Shown: positions 54,434 through 63,191 of the stretch, piece after piece | Layout of the letters: every line of letters begins with the position of its first letter | How positions within the stretch are numbered: position 1 is the stretch's first letter | Assembly (NCBI GenBank): GCA_020629415.1 | Contig: JAHDDL010000018.1 | Coordinates: forward strand, 1-64,000 | DNA: 64,000 nt | Direction: 5' to 3' | Origin: Maribacter sp. | GTDB lineage: Bacteria; Bacteroidota; Bacteroidia; Flavobacteriales; Flavobacteriaceae | Translations under genes and position numbers: made by a program | The notes under the pieces: model-generated | Seen by the model: the letters and a program-made list of their open reading frames with translations, nothing else | The model's database searches: none | What the model was told of the DNA's origin: nothing

Positions 54434-55384
54434 TTACTTTTTGATTAACCCAAGGTCTATTAATCTTTCATGCAAAAATTCACCTGCCGTAATATCTTCG
54501 TACAACTTTGGGTGGTCCTCATCAATACAGTTCTCCAGGCAATTTAAGGGCATTTCGCTAACCGGATGCATAAAGAATGGAATTGAATATCTGGAAGTTC
54601 CCCATAACTCTCTTGGAGGATTTACTACTTGGTGAATAGTTGATAACAATTTATTATTGGTCAAGCGGCTAAGCATGTCCCCAACATTGATCATCAATTG
54701 ATCGGGTCTTGCAATGGCATCAACCCATTCTCCATCGTGGTTTTGTACCTGAAGACCTTTACCATGAGCCCCCATTAGCAGAGTTATGAGATTTATATCT
54801 CCATGGGCTGCCGCTCTTACCGCATTTTTAGGTTCAGTTGTAATAGGGGGGTAGTGTATTGGTCGTAAAATTGAATTTCCATTTTTAATGAAATCGTCAA
54901 AATAATATTCATCTAAATTTAGATGTAACGCTAGGGCACGTAAAACGTATCTGGCTGTTTTTTCTAGCATTTTATAGGTTTCTTTACCTACTTCGTTAAA
55001 TTTGGGAAGCTCCTTGACAATGACGTTTGCCGGGTATTCTTTTTCTAATTGTTCATTATCTTCAACATATTGTCCAAAATGCCAGAACTCTTTTAGATCT
55101 CCTTCTTTTCTACCTTTGGCATGCTCTTTACCAAAAGAGGTATAACCACGTTGACCACCAATACCTTCTATTTCATAGCTGTCTTTTACATCACTTGGCA
55201 AATCAAAGAATTTTTTGATTTCTGAATATAAGGTATCTACAAATTCTTCCGATAGAAAATGTCCACTTAGGGCTACAAACCCTATATCTTCAAACGCTTT
55301 TCCAATTTCATCAATAAACTTTTGTTTTCTTTTAGGGTCTTCAGAAAGAAAATCCCTCAAATCAACACTGGGTACTAAGCTCAT
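54434..55384 (-). CDS. Isopenicillin N synthase family Fe(II)/2-oxoglutarate-type dioxygenase
   Basis: 316 aa. N-terminal DIOX_N region (LVPSVDLRDFLSEDPK) and C-terminal 2OG-FeII oxygenase. The metal facial triad reads HGDINLITLLMG (His-x-Asp) and the distal His in STIHQVVNPP, with the cosubstrate-binding RYSIPFF about 10 residues later. The bacterial members of this family are mostly uncharacterised; plant hormones and antibiotics use related enzymes. The neighbour is an eIF1 homologue. Substrate unknown. Confidence 0.9.
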   Translation of the reverse strand: MSLVPSVDLRDFLSEDPKRKQKFIDEIGKAFEDIGFVALSGHFLSEEFVDTLYSEIKKFFDLPSDVKDSYEIEGIGGQRGYTSFGKEHAKGRKEGDLKEFWHFGQYVEDNEQLEKEYPANVIVKELPKFNEVGKETYKMLEKTARYVLRALALHLNLDEYYFDDFIKNGNSILRPIHYPPITTEPKNAVRAAAHGDINLITLLMGAHGKGLQVQNHDGEWVDAIARPDQLMINVGDMLSRLTNNKLLSTIHQVVNPPRELWGTSRYSIPFFMHPVSEMPLNCLENCIDEDHPKLYEDITAGEFLHERLIDLGLIKK

Positions 55385-55506
55385 ATTTATAAAGATTTTA
55401 CGTAAAATTAATAATTATTGTCCAGTTATTGGCGTTGTTACAATCGATAGTTACTATAGGTAATTTCGTTACATTTATGTTTTAATAGCCAAAATTGATC
55501 CAATCA

Positions 55507-57483
55507 ATGAATTATACTGATTTTAAGGTAGCTCACGATGTTAAGTTAAAACTTTACAAATCAATGCTTAAGCCTCGTATGGTAGAAGAAAAGATGTTGG
55601 TTCTATTGAGGCAGGGCAAAGTTTCTAAATGGTTTAGTGGTATTGGTCAAGAAGCAATTTCTGTAGGGGTTGCTATGGCCTTAAATGATGATGAGTACAT
55701 ATTGCCAATGCATAGAAATCTAGGTGTTTTTACTACACGGGAAATACCCCTTTACAGATTATTTGCCCAGTGGCAAGGTAAGGCAAGCGGTTTTACCCAA
55801 GGTAGGGATCGCAGCTTTCATTTTGGCAGCCAAGATTTTAAAATTGTAGGAATGATTTCACATCTGGGTCCGCAATTAGGTGTGGCCGATGGTATTGCAC
55901 TTGCCCATAAATTAAAAAACGAGAAAAAGATTACCGCCGTTTTTACGGGAGAAGGAGCTACTAGCGAAGGAGATTTTCATGAAGCCTTAAATGTGGCTTC
56001 AGTTTGGGATTTGCCCGTTCTTTTCTGTGTAGAGAACAACGGTTATGGCTTGTCAACACCAACAAATGAGCAATTTAGGTGTAAACATATAGCGGATAAG
56101 GGAGTTGGTTACGGAATGGAATCTCATATCATAGATGGCAATAACATATTGGAAGTCTTTTTTAAGGTCTCTCATTTGGTCAGGGATATGCGAATAAATC
56201 CTAGACCGGTTTTATTGGAATTTAAAACATTTCGTATGCGCGGACATGAAGAAGCTAGCGGTACGCACTATGTACCCCAAGAACTTTTAGATGCTTGGGC
56301 AGAGAAAGATCCACTGGAAAATTTTACGCAATATCTTATTGAAGAAAAACTTTTGACAAAAGAAAGTATTGCAAATTATAAGGCGGATATTAAAGCTGAA
56401 ATTGACGAGCACCTAAGGATAGCCTTCACCGAAGATGCAATTAGACCAGGTGAAAGTAAAGAATTAAATGAGGTATATCAAAAATTTGATTTAAAAGAAA
56501 TTAGACCAAGTAGATTTGTCACCAATATACGATTAGTAGATGCCATTTCAGAGGGGTTGCGACAATCTATGAAGAAGTTTGATAACCTAGTAATTATGGG
56601 TCAAGACGTTGCCGAGTATGGTGGTGTATTCAAAATTACGGATGGTTTTGTAAACGATTTTGGTAAAGAACGCGTGCGCAATACCCCCATATGTGAATCT
56701 GCCATTGTTTCTGCGGCAATGGGTTTGTCGATCAATGGAATGAAAGCCGTTATGGAAATGCAATTTGCGGATTTTGCCAGTAGTGGTTTCAACCCAATAG
56801 TAAATTATTTGGCAAAAAGTTATTACAGATGGGGCGAGAAAGCGGATGTAGTTATAAGAATGCCCTGTGGTGGCGGTGTTGCCGCTGGTCCTTTTCATTC
56901 ACAGACAAATGAAGCTTGGTTTACAAAAACGCCAGGACTTAAAGTGGTATATCCAGCTTTTCCTTATGATGCCAAAGGGTTATTGGCAACGTCAATAGAA
57001 GATCCTAATCCCGTTTTGTTCTTTGAGCACAAAGGTTTGTACAGAAGTCTTTATCAAGAAGTGCCCGTAGACTACTATACTTTGCCCTTAGGTAAGGCCA
57101 GTGTTTTAAAGCAAGGTGATCAAATTTCTATTGTAACCTATGGCGCAGGTGTACATTGGGCTTTGGAGGTTTTAGAAAAAAATCCGGAAATACGTGCAGA
57201 CTTACTAGATCTAAGAACATTACAGCCATTGGACACCAAGGCCATTTTTGATTCTGTAGTGAGAACTGGAAAATTAATAATTCTTCAAGAAGATAGTCTC
57301 TTTGGTGGTATTGCAAGTGATATTTCGGCAATGGTCACTGAAAATTGTTTTGAATATTTAGACGGACCAATAAAACGGGTGGGTAGTTTAGATACTCCAA
57401 TTCCTTTTAATACAAAGTTAGAACAGCAATATCTGGCAAAATCAAGGTTTGAAGCTGATTTAAAAGAGTTAATAGCATATTAA
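55507..57483 (+). CDS. 2-Oxoacid dehydrogenase E1 component, alpha and beta fused
   Basis: 658 aa from ATG 55507. The alpha half (about 5-325) has the thiamine-PP motif GEGATSEGDFHEALNVASVWDLPVLFCVENN split as GEG...NN, and the beta half (about 345-658) has MGQDVAEYGGVFKITDGF and EHKGLYRS. Substrate is a branched-chain 2-oxoacid or pyruvate; fused E1 is known in Bacteroidetes, where it works with E2 (lipoyl) and E3. Neither E2 nor E3 is adjacent. The metabolic link to leucine and pantothenate genes in the window is suggestive only. Confidence 0.92.
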   Translation: MNYTDFKVAHDVKLKLYKSMLKPRMVEEKMLVLLRQGKVSKWFSGIGQEAISVGVAMALNDDEYILPMHRNLGVFTTREIPLYRLFAQWQGKASGFTQGRDRSFHFGSQDFKIVGMISHLGPQLGVADGIALAHKLKNEKKITAVFTGEGATSEGDFHEALNVASVWDLPVLFCVENNGYGLSTPTNEQFRCKHIADKGVGYGMESHIIDGNNILEVFFKVSHLVRDMRINPRPVLLEFKTFRMRGHEEASGTHYVPQELLDAWAEKDPLENFTQYLIEEKLLTKESIANYKADIKAEIDEHLRIAFTEDAIRPGESKELNEVYQKFDLKEIRPSRFVTNIRLVDAISEGLRQSMKKFDNLVIMGQDVAEYGGVFKITDGFVNDFGKERVRNTPICESAIVSAAMGLSINGMKAVMEMQFADFASSGFNPIVNYLAKSYYRWGEKADVVIRMPCGGGVAAGPFHSQTNEAWFTKTPGLKVVYPAFPYDAKGLLATSIEDPNPVLFFEHKGLYRSLYQEVPVDYYTLPLGKASVLKQGDQISIVTYGAGVHWALEVLEKNPEIRADLLDLRTLQPLDTKAIFDSVVRTGKLIILQEDSLFGGIASDISAMVTENCFEYLDGPIKRVGSLDTPIPFNTKLEQQYLAKSRFEADLKELIAY

Positions 57484-57742
57484 ATAATTTGTATTTAATT
57501 CAAACCATTTATATAGAGCTTCTAGAATTAACTTTAGTATCCTCATTTCAGCATTATCAAGTATCCATTTTAGGTTGTTAGCTATCTGTTCATTAAGTAA
57601 ACCCGTTAACAATAGTATTAAAAGAGGTAATAGGTTTTTGGGTTTAGCTACATCTTTGCCATGTCATTTGGTCGATTAAATATTGATTTTTAATCTAAAA
57701 AATGATTTAAAACGTATATGAATCAAACCTAAATAATTACTT

Positions 57743-58222
57743 ATGAAAAAAATGATTTGGCTTTTAAGCATTGTGCTTTTGGCATCCTCTTGTTCAGTTT
57801 CTAAAAATGCGAGAGAAAAGCGTAACCTTTTAAGTGGCACATGGGCATTGAACAATGTGTCCTTTGAAGGCAATACCGGTAATGTAAAAGCTGTTTTGTT
57901 CAATGATGTAGAAGATATTTGTCTAGAAGGCAGTGAATGGTTCTTTCGTGATAACAACAGTACGGGAAGGTATACAATTAGTCCATCTACTTTTTGTACC
58001 GGTGGCGATCGTTATATTAGATGGTCTGTAGTTGAGCGTGAAGAAAACTATACGAGCCAGCTGCAATTTAAATTTATTAATGAGAAAAATCAAGATATAT
58101 CTGGAGGCGTAGGATATCGTTTAAATATAGAGAACCTTACAGAATACGCCATGACTTTAAAGTCCAATGTTATGGTAGAAGGTGCTCCAGTAAATGTTGT
58201 ATACGAATTCACAAAAAAATAA
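57743..58222 (+). CDS. Lipocalin-like lipoprotein
   Basis: 159 aa. Lipoprotein signal MKKMIWLLSIVLLASSC (Cys17). The start of the mature domain, LLSGTWALNNVSFEG, carries the GxW motif of lipocalin folds, followed by strand blocks GSEWFFRDNN and IRWSVVEREENYTSQLQFKF. Bacteroidetes lipocalin-family lipoproteins sit in the outer membrane and bind unknown ligands. It is 24 nt upstream of the OmpA-like gene and likely its operon partner. Confidence 0.8.
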   Translation: MKKMIWLLSIVLLASSCSVSKNAREKRNLLSGTWALNNVSFEGNTGNVKAVLFNDVEDICLEGSEWFFRDNNSTGRYTISPSTFCTGGDRYIRWSVVEREENYTSQLQFKFINEKNQDISGGVGYRLNIENLTEYAMTLKSNVMVEGAPVNVVYEFTKK

Positions 58223-58246
58223 CCTACTTCAATTAAAATTAAACAT

Positions 58247-58939
58247 ATGAAAACAATGATATTACGTAGAACTAGTTACTTTCTTGCTCTTGCATTGGTA
58301 ATGAGCTGTAGTACGGTAAAAAATGCAAATAAGACACAAAAAGGAGCTGTAATCGGTGCCACTGGAGGTGCGGTGATCGGTGGTGTTTTAGGGAACAATG
58401 TAGGCAGTGGTAATAATACCGCTCTTGGTGCAATTTTAGGAGCTGCCATTGGTGGGGCCGCAGGTGGATATATTGGCAATAGAATGGACCGTCAAGCAGA
58501 ACGTATAGAGGAAGAGATACCAGGGGCAGAGGTAAAACGTGTGGGTGAAGGTATTAACGTAACCTTCAACGAAGATGCCGGTGTTTATTTTGATACCAAC
58601 AAAAGTAATGTACAGGGTACATCAGCGGCTACTTTAGATAAGCTAGTGAACATTTTTAAGGAGTACCCACAGTCTAATATTCTAGTTGAAGGGCATACGG
58701 ATAGTGCCGGTGCAGAAGAGTATAATCTAAATCTTTCTAAACAAAGAGCGGAATCTGTTACCAATTATCTTATTAGTCAAGGTGTAGCCGCTAGCCGTTT
58801 TGATACCAAGTGGTATGGTGAAACGCAGCCAGTAGGTGATAATGCCACTACAGCAGGTAAAGCTAAAAATAGACGTGTAGAATTAGCTATTGTTGCAAGT
58901 GAGTCCTTGAAACAAGAGGCACAGACGCAAACCAACTAA
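58247..58939 (+). CDS. OmpA family lipoprotein with glycine-zipper region
   Basis: 230 aa. Lipobox with Cys21 (ALVMSC), then a glycine-zipper stretch (GAVIGATGGAVIGGVLG and GAAIGGAAGGYIG, about 33-82) and an OmpA C-terminal peptidoglycan-binding domain from about 110 (LVEGHTDSAGAEEYN, LSKQRAESVTNYL, GKAKNRRVELAI). The architecture is that of YiaD/PAL-like cell-envelope proteins that link outer membrane and wall. Ends in a strong terminator. Confidence 0.9.
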   Translation: MKTMILRRTSYFLALALVMSCSTVKNANKTQKGAVIGATGGAVIGGVLGNNVGSGNNTALGAILGAAIGGAAGGYIGNRMDRQAERIEEEIPGAEVKRVGEGINVTFNEDAGVYFDTNKSNVQGTSAATLDKLVNIFKEYPQSNILVEGHTDSAGAEEYNLNLSKQRAESVTNYLISQGVAASRFDTKWYGETQPVGDNATTAGKAKNRRVELAIVASESLKQEAQTQTN

Positions 58940-58971
58940 TAGATACGAATTTTAGTATTGAGTTAAAATTA

Positions 58972-58997
58972 AAGCCCTGCATTTGCAGGGCTTTTTT
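58972..58997 (+). terminator. Intrinsic terminator after the OmpA-family gene
   Basis: AAGCCCTGC (58972-58980), loop ATTT, then GCAGGGCTT (58985-58993) with a T run to 58997. It lies only 24 bases upstream of the GTG start of the biosynthetic operon. Confidence 0.9.
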
Positions 58998-59020
58998 GTT
59001 TTTGGTGTAACTTCCATGCA

Positions 59021-60142
59021 GTGAAAGAGCATGGCATATTAATTATTGGAGGCGGATTGGCAGGTTTGACTGCTGCCATTCATTTGGCTTTGGAAGGCTT
59101 AGACGTTGCCGTTATTGAAATTCAGCAATATCCGCAACATAAAGTATGCGGCGAGTATGTCTCAAAGGAAATTGAGCCCTATTTGAAGGGATTAGGTGTA
59201 GACTTAAAAATTTCTGGTGCCTTGGCTATTTCAAAATTTCAAATAAGTACGCAAGACGGATTTATGGTGCAAACAGAATTACCATTGGGCGGATTCGGGA
59301 TCAGTAGGTATGCATTTGATAATTTATTATTTAAAAGAGCTCAGGAATTAGGTGTCCATTTTTATTTTGAAAAGGTTGTTGAAACAGTTTTTAAAGAAGA
59401 TTCTTTTACTATCAAAACCAAGACCGGATGTTATTCTTCTAAAATGGCCATAGGTGCTTATGGTAAACGTTCCGTTCTTGATAAAAATTTAAATCGGGAT
59501 TTTAGTAAGAATAAACAATCTTGGTTAGCGGTAAAGGCGCATTATAACAATAACGATTTTCCAGAGAATTTGGTTGCGCTACATAATTTTAAAGGAGGTT
59601 ATGGGGGATTGTCAAAAACAGAGACCGGGGCGGTAAATTTCTGTTATTTGGCACATTATGATAGTTTCAAGACGTATAAAGATGTAAATAGTTTTAATAA
59701 GGCGGTAGTTGCTGAAAATCCTTTTTTAAAGAAATTCTTGTCAACTTCAGAGTCTATATTTGAACGGCCCATGACCATTGCCCAAATAGCTTTCGATAAA
59801 AAAGAAACCATTGTCGATCATATGCTTATGTGCGGAGATACGGCAGGTCTTATACATCCACTATGCGGTAATGGAATGGCAATTGCCATTCATAGCGCCA
59901 AAATAGCTTCTGAATTAATTGTACGGTTTTTTAGTGATGCAGATTATTCGAGAAACCTATTAGAACAAGATTATAAGTTGGCTTGGGCAAAAGCTTTTAA
60001 AAAACGCCTATGGTTTGGTAGAAAGTTACAAGGTATTCTAATGAACAAAGCATTGGTTTCGTTAGGAATAAAATCCGTTGGAAGGTCCAGTTCAATATTG
60101 AAATATATAATCTCTAAAACCCACGGGGACTTGATAACATAA
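59021..60142 (+). CDS. FAD-dependent oxidoreductase (geranylgeranyl reductase/monooxygenase-like)
   Basis: 373 aa, starts with GTG 59021; an ATG four bases earlier is out of frame and stops at once. The FAD dinucleotide fold is LIIGGGLAGLTAA (7-19), with the second FAD motif MLMCGDTAGLIHPLCGNGM near 270-288. KVCGEYVSKE (41-50) is the mark of the geranylgeranyl-reductase branch of the family. Possible roles are aromatic hydroxylation or alkene reduction on the product of the type III PKS downstream. The gene overlaps the methyltransferase gene by one base (TAATG). Confidence 0.85.
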   Translation: MKEHGILIIGGGLAGLTAAIHLALEGLDVAVIEIQQYPQHKVCGEYVSKEIEPYLKGLGVDLKISGALAISKFQISTQDGFMVQTELPLGGFGISRYAFDNLLFKRAQELGVHFYFEKVVETVFKEDSFTIKTKTGCYSSKMAIGAYGKRSVLDKNLNRDFSKNKQSWLAVKAHYNNNDFPENLVALHNFKGGYGGLSKTETGAVNFCYLAHYDSFKTYKDVNSFNKAVVAENPFLKKFLSTSESIFERPMTIAQIAFDKKETIVDHMLMCGDTAGLIHPLCGNGMAIAIHSAKIASELIVRFFSDADYSRNLLEQDYKLAWAKAFKKRLWFGRKLQGILMNKALVSLGIKSVGRSSSILKYIISKTHGDLIT

Positions 60143-60849
60143 TGGTAGATTTTACACATAGAAGTAGCGAGGTGGAGATTATGGATACCTTTTCTGGTAA
60201 CATAAGTGAGCTCGAAACTATTCTACAAGATATCAATAGGGTAAATAAGTTGTTGGGTGGTTATAGTATTACTTTAAGTGCTGTATTTGAGATGATTAAC
60301 AAAGGGCATAAAGAATCGTATACGATTTTAGATGTGGGTTGTGCTGAGGGAACCATGTTACGAAAGCTGGCGGATGAAGCAAGAAAGCACAATATCAAGG
60401 TAAAATTGATTGGAGTTGATTTTAACGAACAAGCCTTACGATTGGCACAACAGTATTCATCTAACTATCCAGAAATCAGTTACGTTAATACCGATATTTT
60501 AAAGACCGATTTTTCTAATAGTGATATTGATGTGGTAATGTCTACGTTGACCTTGCATCATTTTACGGATAATGGAATCATAAAATTTGTAAATAGATTT
60601 GTGGAAATAGCAAAATTAGGGGTGGTTATAAATGATTTGGAACGTAGTCCTGTAGCGTATTCTTTGTTTAAGGCATTTAGTTTCTTTTTTATAAAAACAG
60701 ATATTGCCAAAAAGGACGGATTATTATCTATACGTAGGGCATTTAAAGAAGAGGAATTAAAACATTTTGCAAGTAGGGTTACCAATGCATCCCATAAAAT
60801 AAAATGGAAATGGGCATTTAGATATGTGTGGATTTTAAAAAAGAAATAG
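60142..60849 (+). CDS. SAM-dependent class I methyltransferase
   Basis: 235 aa. Motif I is ILDVGCAEGTMLRKLA (62-77), motif II region IGVDFNEQALRLA and the later VVMSTLTLHHF. It transfers a methyl from S-adenosylmethionine; in context an O- or C-methylation of a polyketide ring. Translationally coupled to the FAD enzyme. The palindrome ATCGTATACGAT falls in it (60315-60326, in KESYTILD). Confidence 0.87.
   Translation: MVDFTHRSSEVEIMDTFSGNISELETILQDINRVNKLLGGYSITLSAVFEMINKGHKESYTILDVGCAEGTMLRKLADEARKHNIKVKLIGVDFNEQALRLAQQYSSNYPEISYVNTDILKTDFSNSDIDVVMSTLTLHHFTDNGIIKFVNRFVEIAKLGVVINDLERSPVAYSLFKAFSFFFIKTDIAKKDGLLSIRRAFKEEELKHFASRVTNASHKIKWKWAFRYVWILKKK
60314..60327. repeat. Palindrome AATCGTATACGATT, copy 4 (in methyltransferase gene)
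   Basis: Perfect 14-bp palindrome within the methyltransferase reading frame (encoding ESYTI). Fourth exact copy of the 12-bp core in the window. Confidence 0.85.
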
Positions 60850-60873
60850 GTAGATTGAAGATTAAGAATAGCT

Positions 60874-61929
60874 ATGGGTCATACAAGAATTGTTAATGTT
60901 GTTAAAGAATTGCCACCGTATTCTAGAGATACAAAGGATATTATTCCCCTTGTAGAATATTGGTTGAGTGATCAGGAAGATCGTTTTACCAGAAAGGTGG
61001 TTAAGATTTTTGAAGGTGCTGCCGTAGATAAACGCTATTCTATTATGCCTCCTGAAGATGTGTTCATAACTACATCTTTTGAAGATAAAAACAAGATTTA
61101 CAGTAGAGAAGCTAAACGAATGGGCGCAAATGTCCTAAAAAACGCATTACGGAAAAGTGAATGGGCGGCTTCATCAATAGATTATATCATTACGGTTAGC
61201 TGTACAGGTATTATGATTCCGTCTTTAGATGCCTATTTGATCAATGATGTAGGATTGCGACAAGATGTTGTTAGGCTTCCGGTCACAGAAATGGGTTGCG
61301 CTGCAGGGGTATCGGGTCTTATTTATGCCCATAATTTCTTGAAAGCCAATCCTGGTAAGCGCTTAGCATTAGTCGCGGTAGAAAGTCCTACCGCAACCTT
61401 TCAGCTTCAGGATTTTTCTATGGCAAATATGGTCAGTGCCGCAATTTTTGGAGATGGTGCGGCTTGCGTGCTATTATCATCAGAAGAAGATGCAGTTGGT
61501 CCTAGGATAGTAGGAGAAGAAATGTATCACTTTAAGGATGCTACCGAAATGATGGGTTTCGATTTAACCAACCACGGATTAAAAATGATTCTAGATCCAG
61601 CGGTACCAGAAACTATTTCCGATCATTTTGAGGATATCGTTCATCCATTTCTAAAAAAGTATGAGAGTAATATAAATAAAGTAGATCATTTAATATTTCA
61701 TCCCGGAGGAAAAAAAATAGTGCAGACAGTAGAATCGCTTTTTGGTGCCCTTGGTAAGAATATTGATGATACTAGAGAAGTGTTACGCCTGTATGGTAAT
61801 ATGAGTAGTGCAACTGTTTTATACGTTTTGGAGCGTTTTTTAGAGAAAGACATAGCAGCAGGTGAGCAGGGGTTAATATTGAGTTTTGGTCCCGGTTTCT
61901 CGGCACAACGCGTTTTAATTGAATGGTAG
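60874..61929 (+). CDS. Type III polyketide synthase (chalcone synthase superfamily)
   Basis: 351 aa, typical length. The catalytic triad is present: Cys142 in VTEMGCAAGVSG, His276 in DHLIFHPGGKK and Asn309 in LYGNMSSATV. The VSCTGIMIPSLD segment is also a family mark. The enzyme extends an acyl starter with malonyl-CoA units and folds it to a pyrone, resorcinol, phloroglucinol or naphthalene ring. The dedicated reductase, dehydratase and synthase genes behind it suggest a fatty-acyl starter. It is not a plant-type chalcone synthase. The product is not readable from sequence. Confidence 0.93.
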   Translation: MGHTRIVNVVKELPPYSRDTKDIIPLVEYWLSDQEDRFTRKVVKIFEGAAVDKRYSIMPPEDVFITTSFEDKNKIYSREAKRMGANVLKNALRKSEWAASSIDYIITVSCTGIMIPSLDAYLINDVGLRQDVVRLPVTEMGCAAGVSGLIYAHNFLKANPGKRLALVAVESPTATFQLQDFSMANMVSAAIFGDGAACVLLSSEEDAVGPRIVGEEMYHFKDATEMMGFDLTNHGLKMILDPAVPETISDHFEDIVHPFLKKYESNINKVDHLIFHPGGKKIVQTVESLFGALGKNIDDTREVLRLYGNMSSATVLYVLERFLEKDIAAGEQGLILSFGPGFSAQRVLIEW

Positions 61930-61944
61930 AACTATTAAATTACG

Positions 61945-62730
61945 ATGATGAGAGGTAAGTATTGGGCATTAATATTAGGAGGAAGTAGTGGATTAGGACT
62001 TGCAACGGCAAAGAAATTAGCTCGTCATGGTTATCATGTTCTTATAATGCACCGTGATCGCCGTGCCGCTATGGATGAAATAGAAAAGGATTTTACTGAA
62101 ATTAGAAGCTACGGAAATGACTTTTTATCAATGAACGTAGATGTGCTAAATGCCGATAAACGGGCAGGTATTATTTCTGATATTCAGCAACAACTGCCGC
62201 AAGGGCATCTAATAAAGGTCATGGTTCACAGTGTCGCAAAAGGTACTTTAAAACCAATGTATTCACGTAGTGAAGCATCGTTAAGCGATACTGATTTTAG
62301 AATTACGTTTAATGCGATGGCTTTAAGTCTGTATGATTGGACCAAGGCATTGGTAACTGCAGATTTGTTTGCTGAAGATACCAGAATCGTATCTTTTACA
62401 AGTGAAGGAAATACGAAAGCATTGCCAAATTATAGTGCCGTCTCTGTAGCTAAAGTAGCTTTAGAGGCGCTGACCAGAAGTATTGCCCTAGAATTTGCAC
62501 CAATAGGTATAAAAGCAAATTGTATTCAGGCCGGTATTACCATGACAAAATCTTTATCTATGATTCCCGGTTTTGAAAAGATAAAAGAAAATGCGTTGAA
62601 GAGAAATCCGCAAAATCGGTTAACATTACCTGAAGATGTTGCAAATGCCGTGTATTTATTAACAATGGATGAAGCTAAGTGGATTACCGGTACAGTAATC
62701 AAAGTAGATGGTGGCGAAAGTTTGATTTAA
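61945..62730 (+). CDS. SDR enoyl-ACP reductase-like protein (FabI/FabL type)
   Basis: 261 aa. The nucleotide fold is ALILGGSSGLGLATA (8-22). The active site reads NYSAVSVAKVALEAL, so Tyr163 and Lys170 are spaced Y-x6-K, the FabI/FabL enoyl-reductase pattern rather than Y-x3-K of ketoreductases. The final GTVIKVDGGESLI matches enoyl-reductase ends. It would reduce an enoyl-ACP made by the dehydratase encoded 11 nt behind it. Intact; start MMRG, where either ATG may serve. Confidence 0.85.
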   Translation: MMRGKYWALILGGSSGLGLATAKKLARHGYHVLIMHRDRRAAMDEIEKDFTEIRSYGNDFLSMNVDVLNADKRAGIISDIQQQLPQGHLIKVMVHSVAKGTLKPMYSRSEASLSDTDFRITFNAMALSLYDWTKALVTADLFAEDTRIVSFTSEGNTKALPNYSAVSVAKVALEALTRSIALEFAPIGIKANCIQAGITMTKSLSMIPGFEKIKENALKRNPQNRLTLPEDVANAVYLLTMDEAKWITGTVIKVDGGESLI

Positions 62731-62741
62731 TAGGGAAGAAA

Positions 62742-63191
62742 ATGAAAGAAACATATGATTGGATATTGAATAAACTTCCATATTCGGATCCATTCCTTTT
62801 TGTGCATGAAATTTTGGATATTAATGATACAATGGTGGAAGGCAGTTATAGGTTTTCGCCAAAATTGGATTTTTATCAAGGCCATTTTAAAAACGACCCA
62901 ATTACACCAGGAGTAATTTTAACGGAGTGTTGTGCTCAAATTGGCCTGGTTTGTTTAGGTATTTATCTTTTAGGGCAAAAGACCAAATTAGAAAATTTTA
63001 CCATTGGTATGAGCAGCTCTCAAATGGAGTTTTTGCTTCCGGTATTACCTGGAGAACGAGTTAGGGTGGTTTCAAATTTGATATATTTTAGATTTCAGAA
63101 ATTAAAGTGCGAGGTTAAAATGTACAATGAAGATGATAAACTGGTCTGCAAAGGAATTTTAGCGGGCATGATAGGTGTAGCCAATGAATAG
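62742..63191 (+). CDS. 3-Hydroxyacyl-ACP dehydratase (FabZ/FabA-like hotdog fold)
   Basis: 149 aa from ATG 62742; the frame is open further upstream but that part lies inside the reductase gene. The catalytic His is in YQGHFKNDPITPGVILTE (His48) with the partner Glu62 and CCAQIG after it, as in FabZ. It dehydrates 3-hydroxyacyl-ACP. It overlaps the ketosynthase gene by 8 nt. Its position between reductase and synthase supports a dedicated fatty-acid cycle. Confidence 0.85.
   Translation: MKETYDWILNKLPYSDPFLFVHEILDINDTMVEGSYRFSPKLDFYQGHFKNDPITPGVILTECCAQIGLVCLGIYLLGQKTKLENFTIGMSSSQMEFLLPVLPGERVRVVSNLIYFRFQKLKCEVKMYNEDDKLVCKGILAGMIGVANE

Noticed and set aside
60874-61929. Plant-type chalcone or stilbene synthase
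   Set aside because: The superfamily triad is the same, but the bacterial operon with fatty-acid enzymes and methyltransferase suggests an acyl starter rather than a cinnamoyl starter.
61945-62730. Ketoreductase (FabG) for the SDR in the PKS operon
   Set aside because: Y-x6-K spacing (Tyr163/Lys170) instead of Y-x3-K, so enoyl reductase is favoured.
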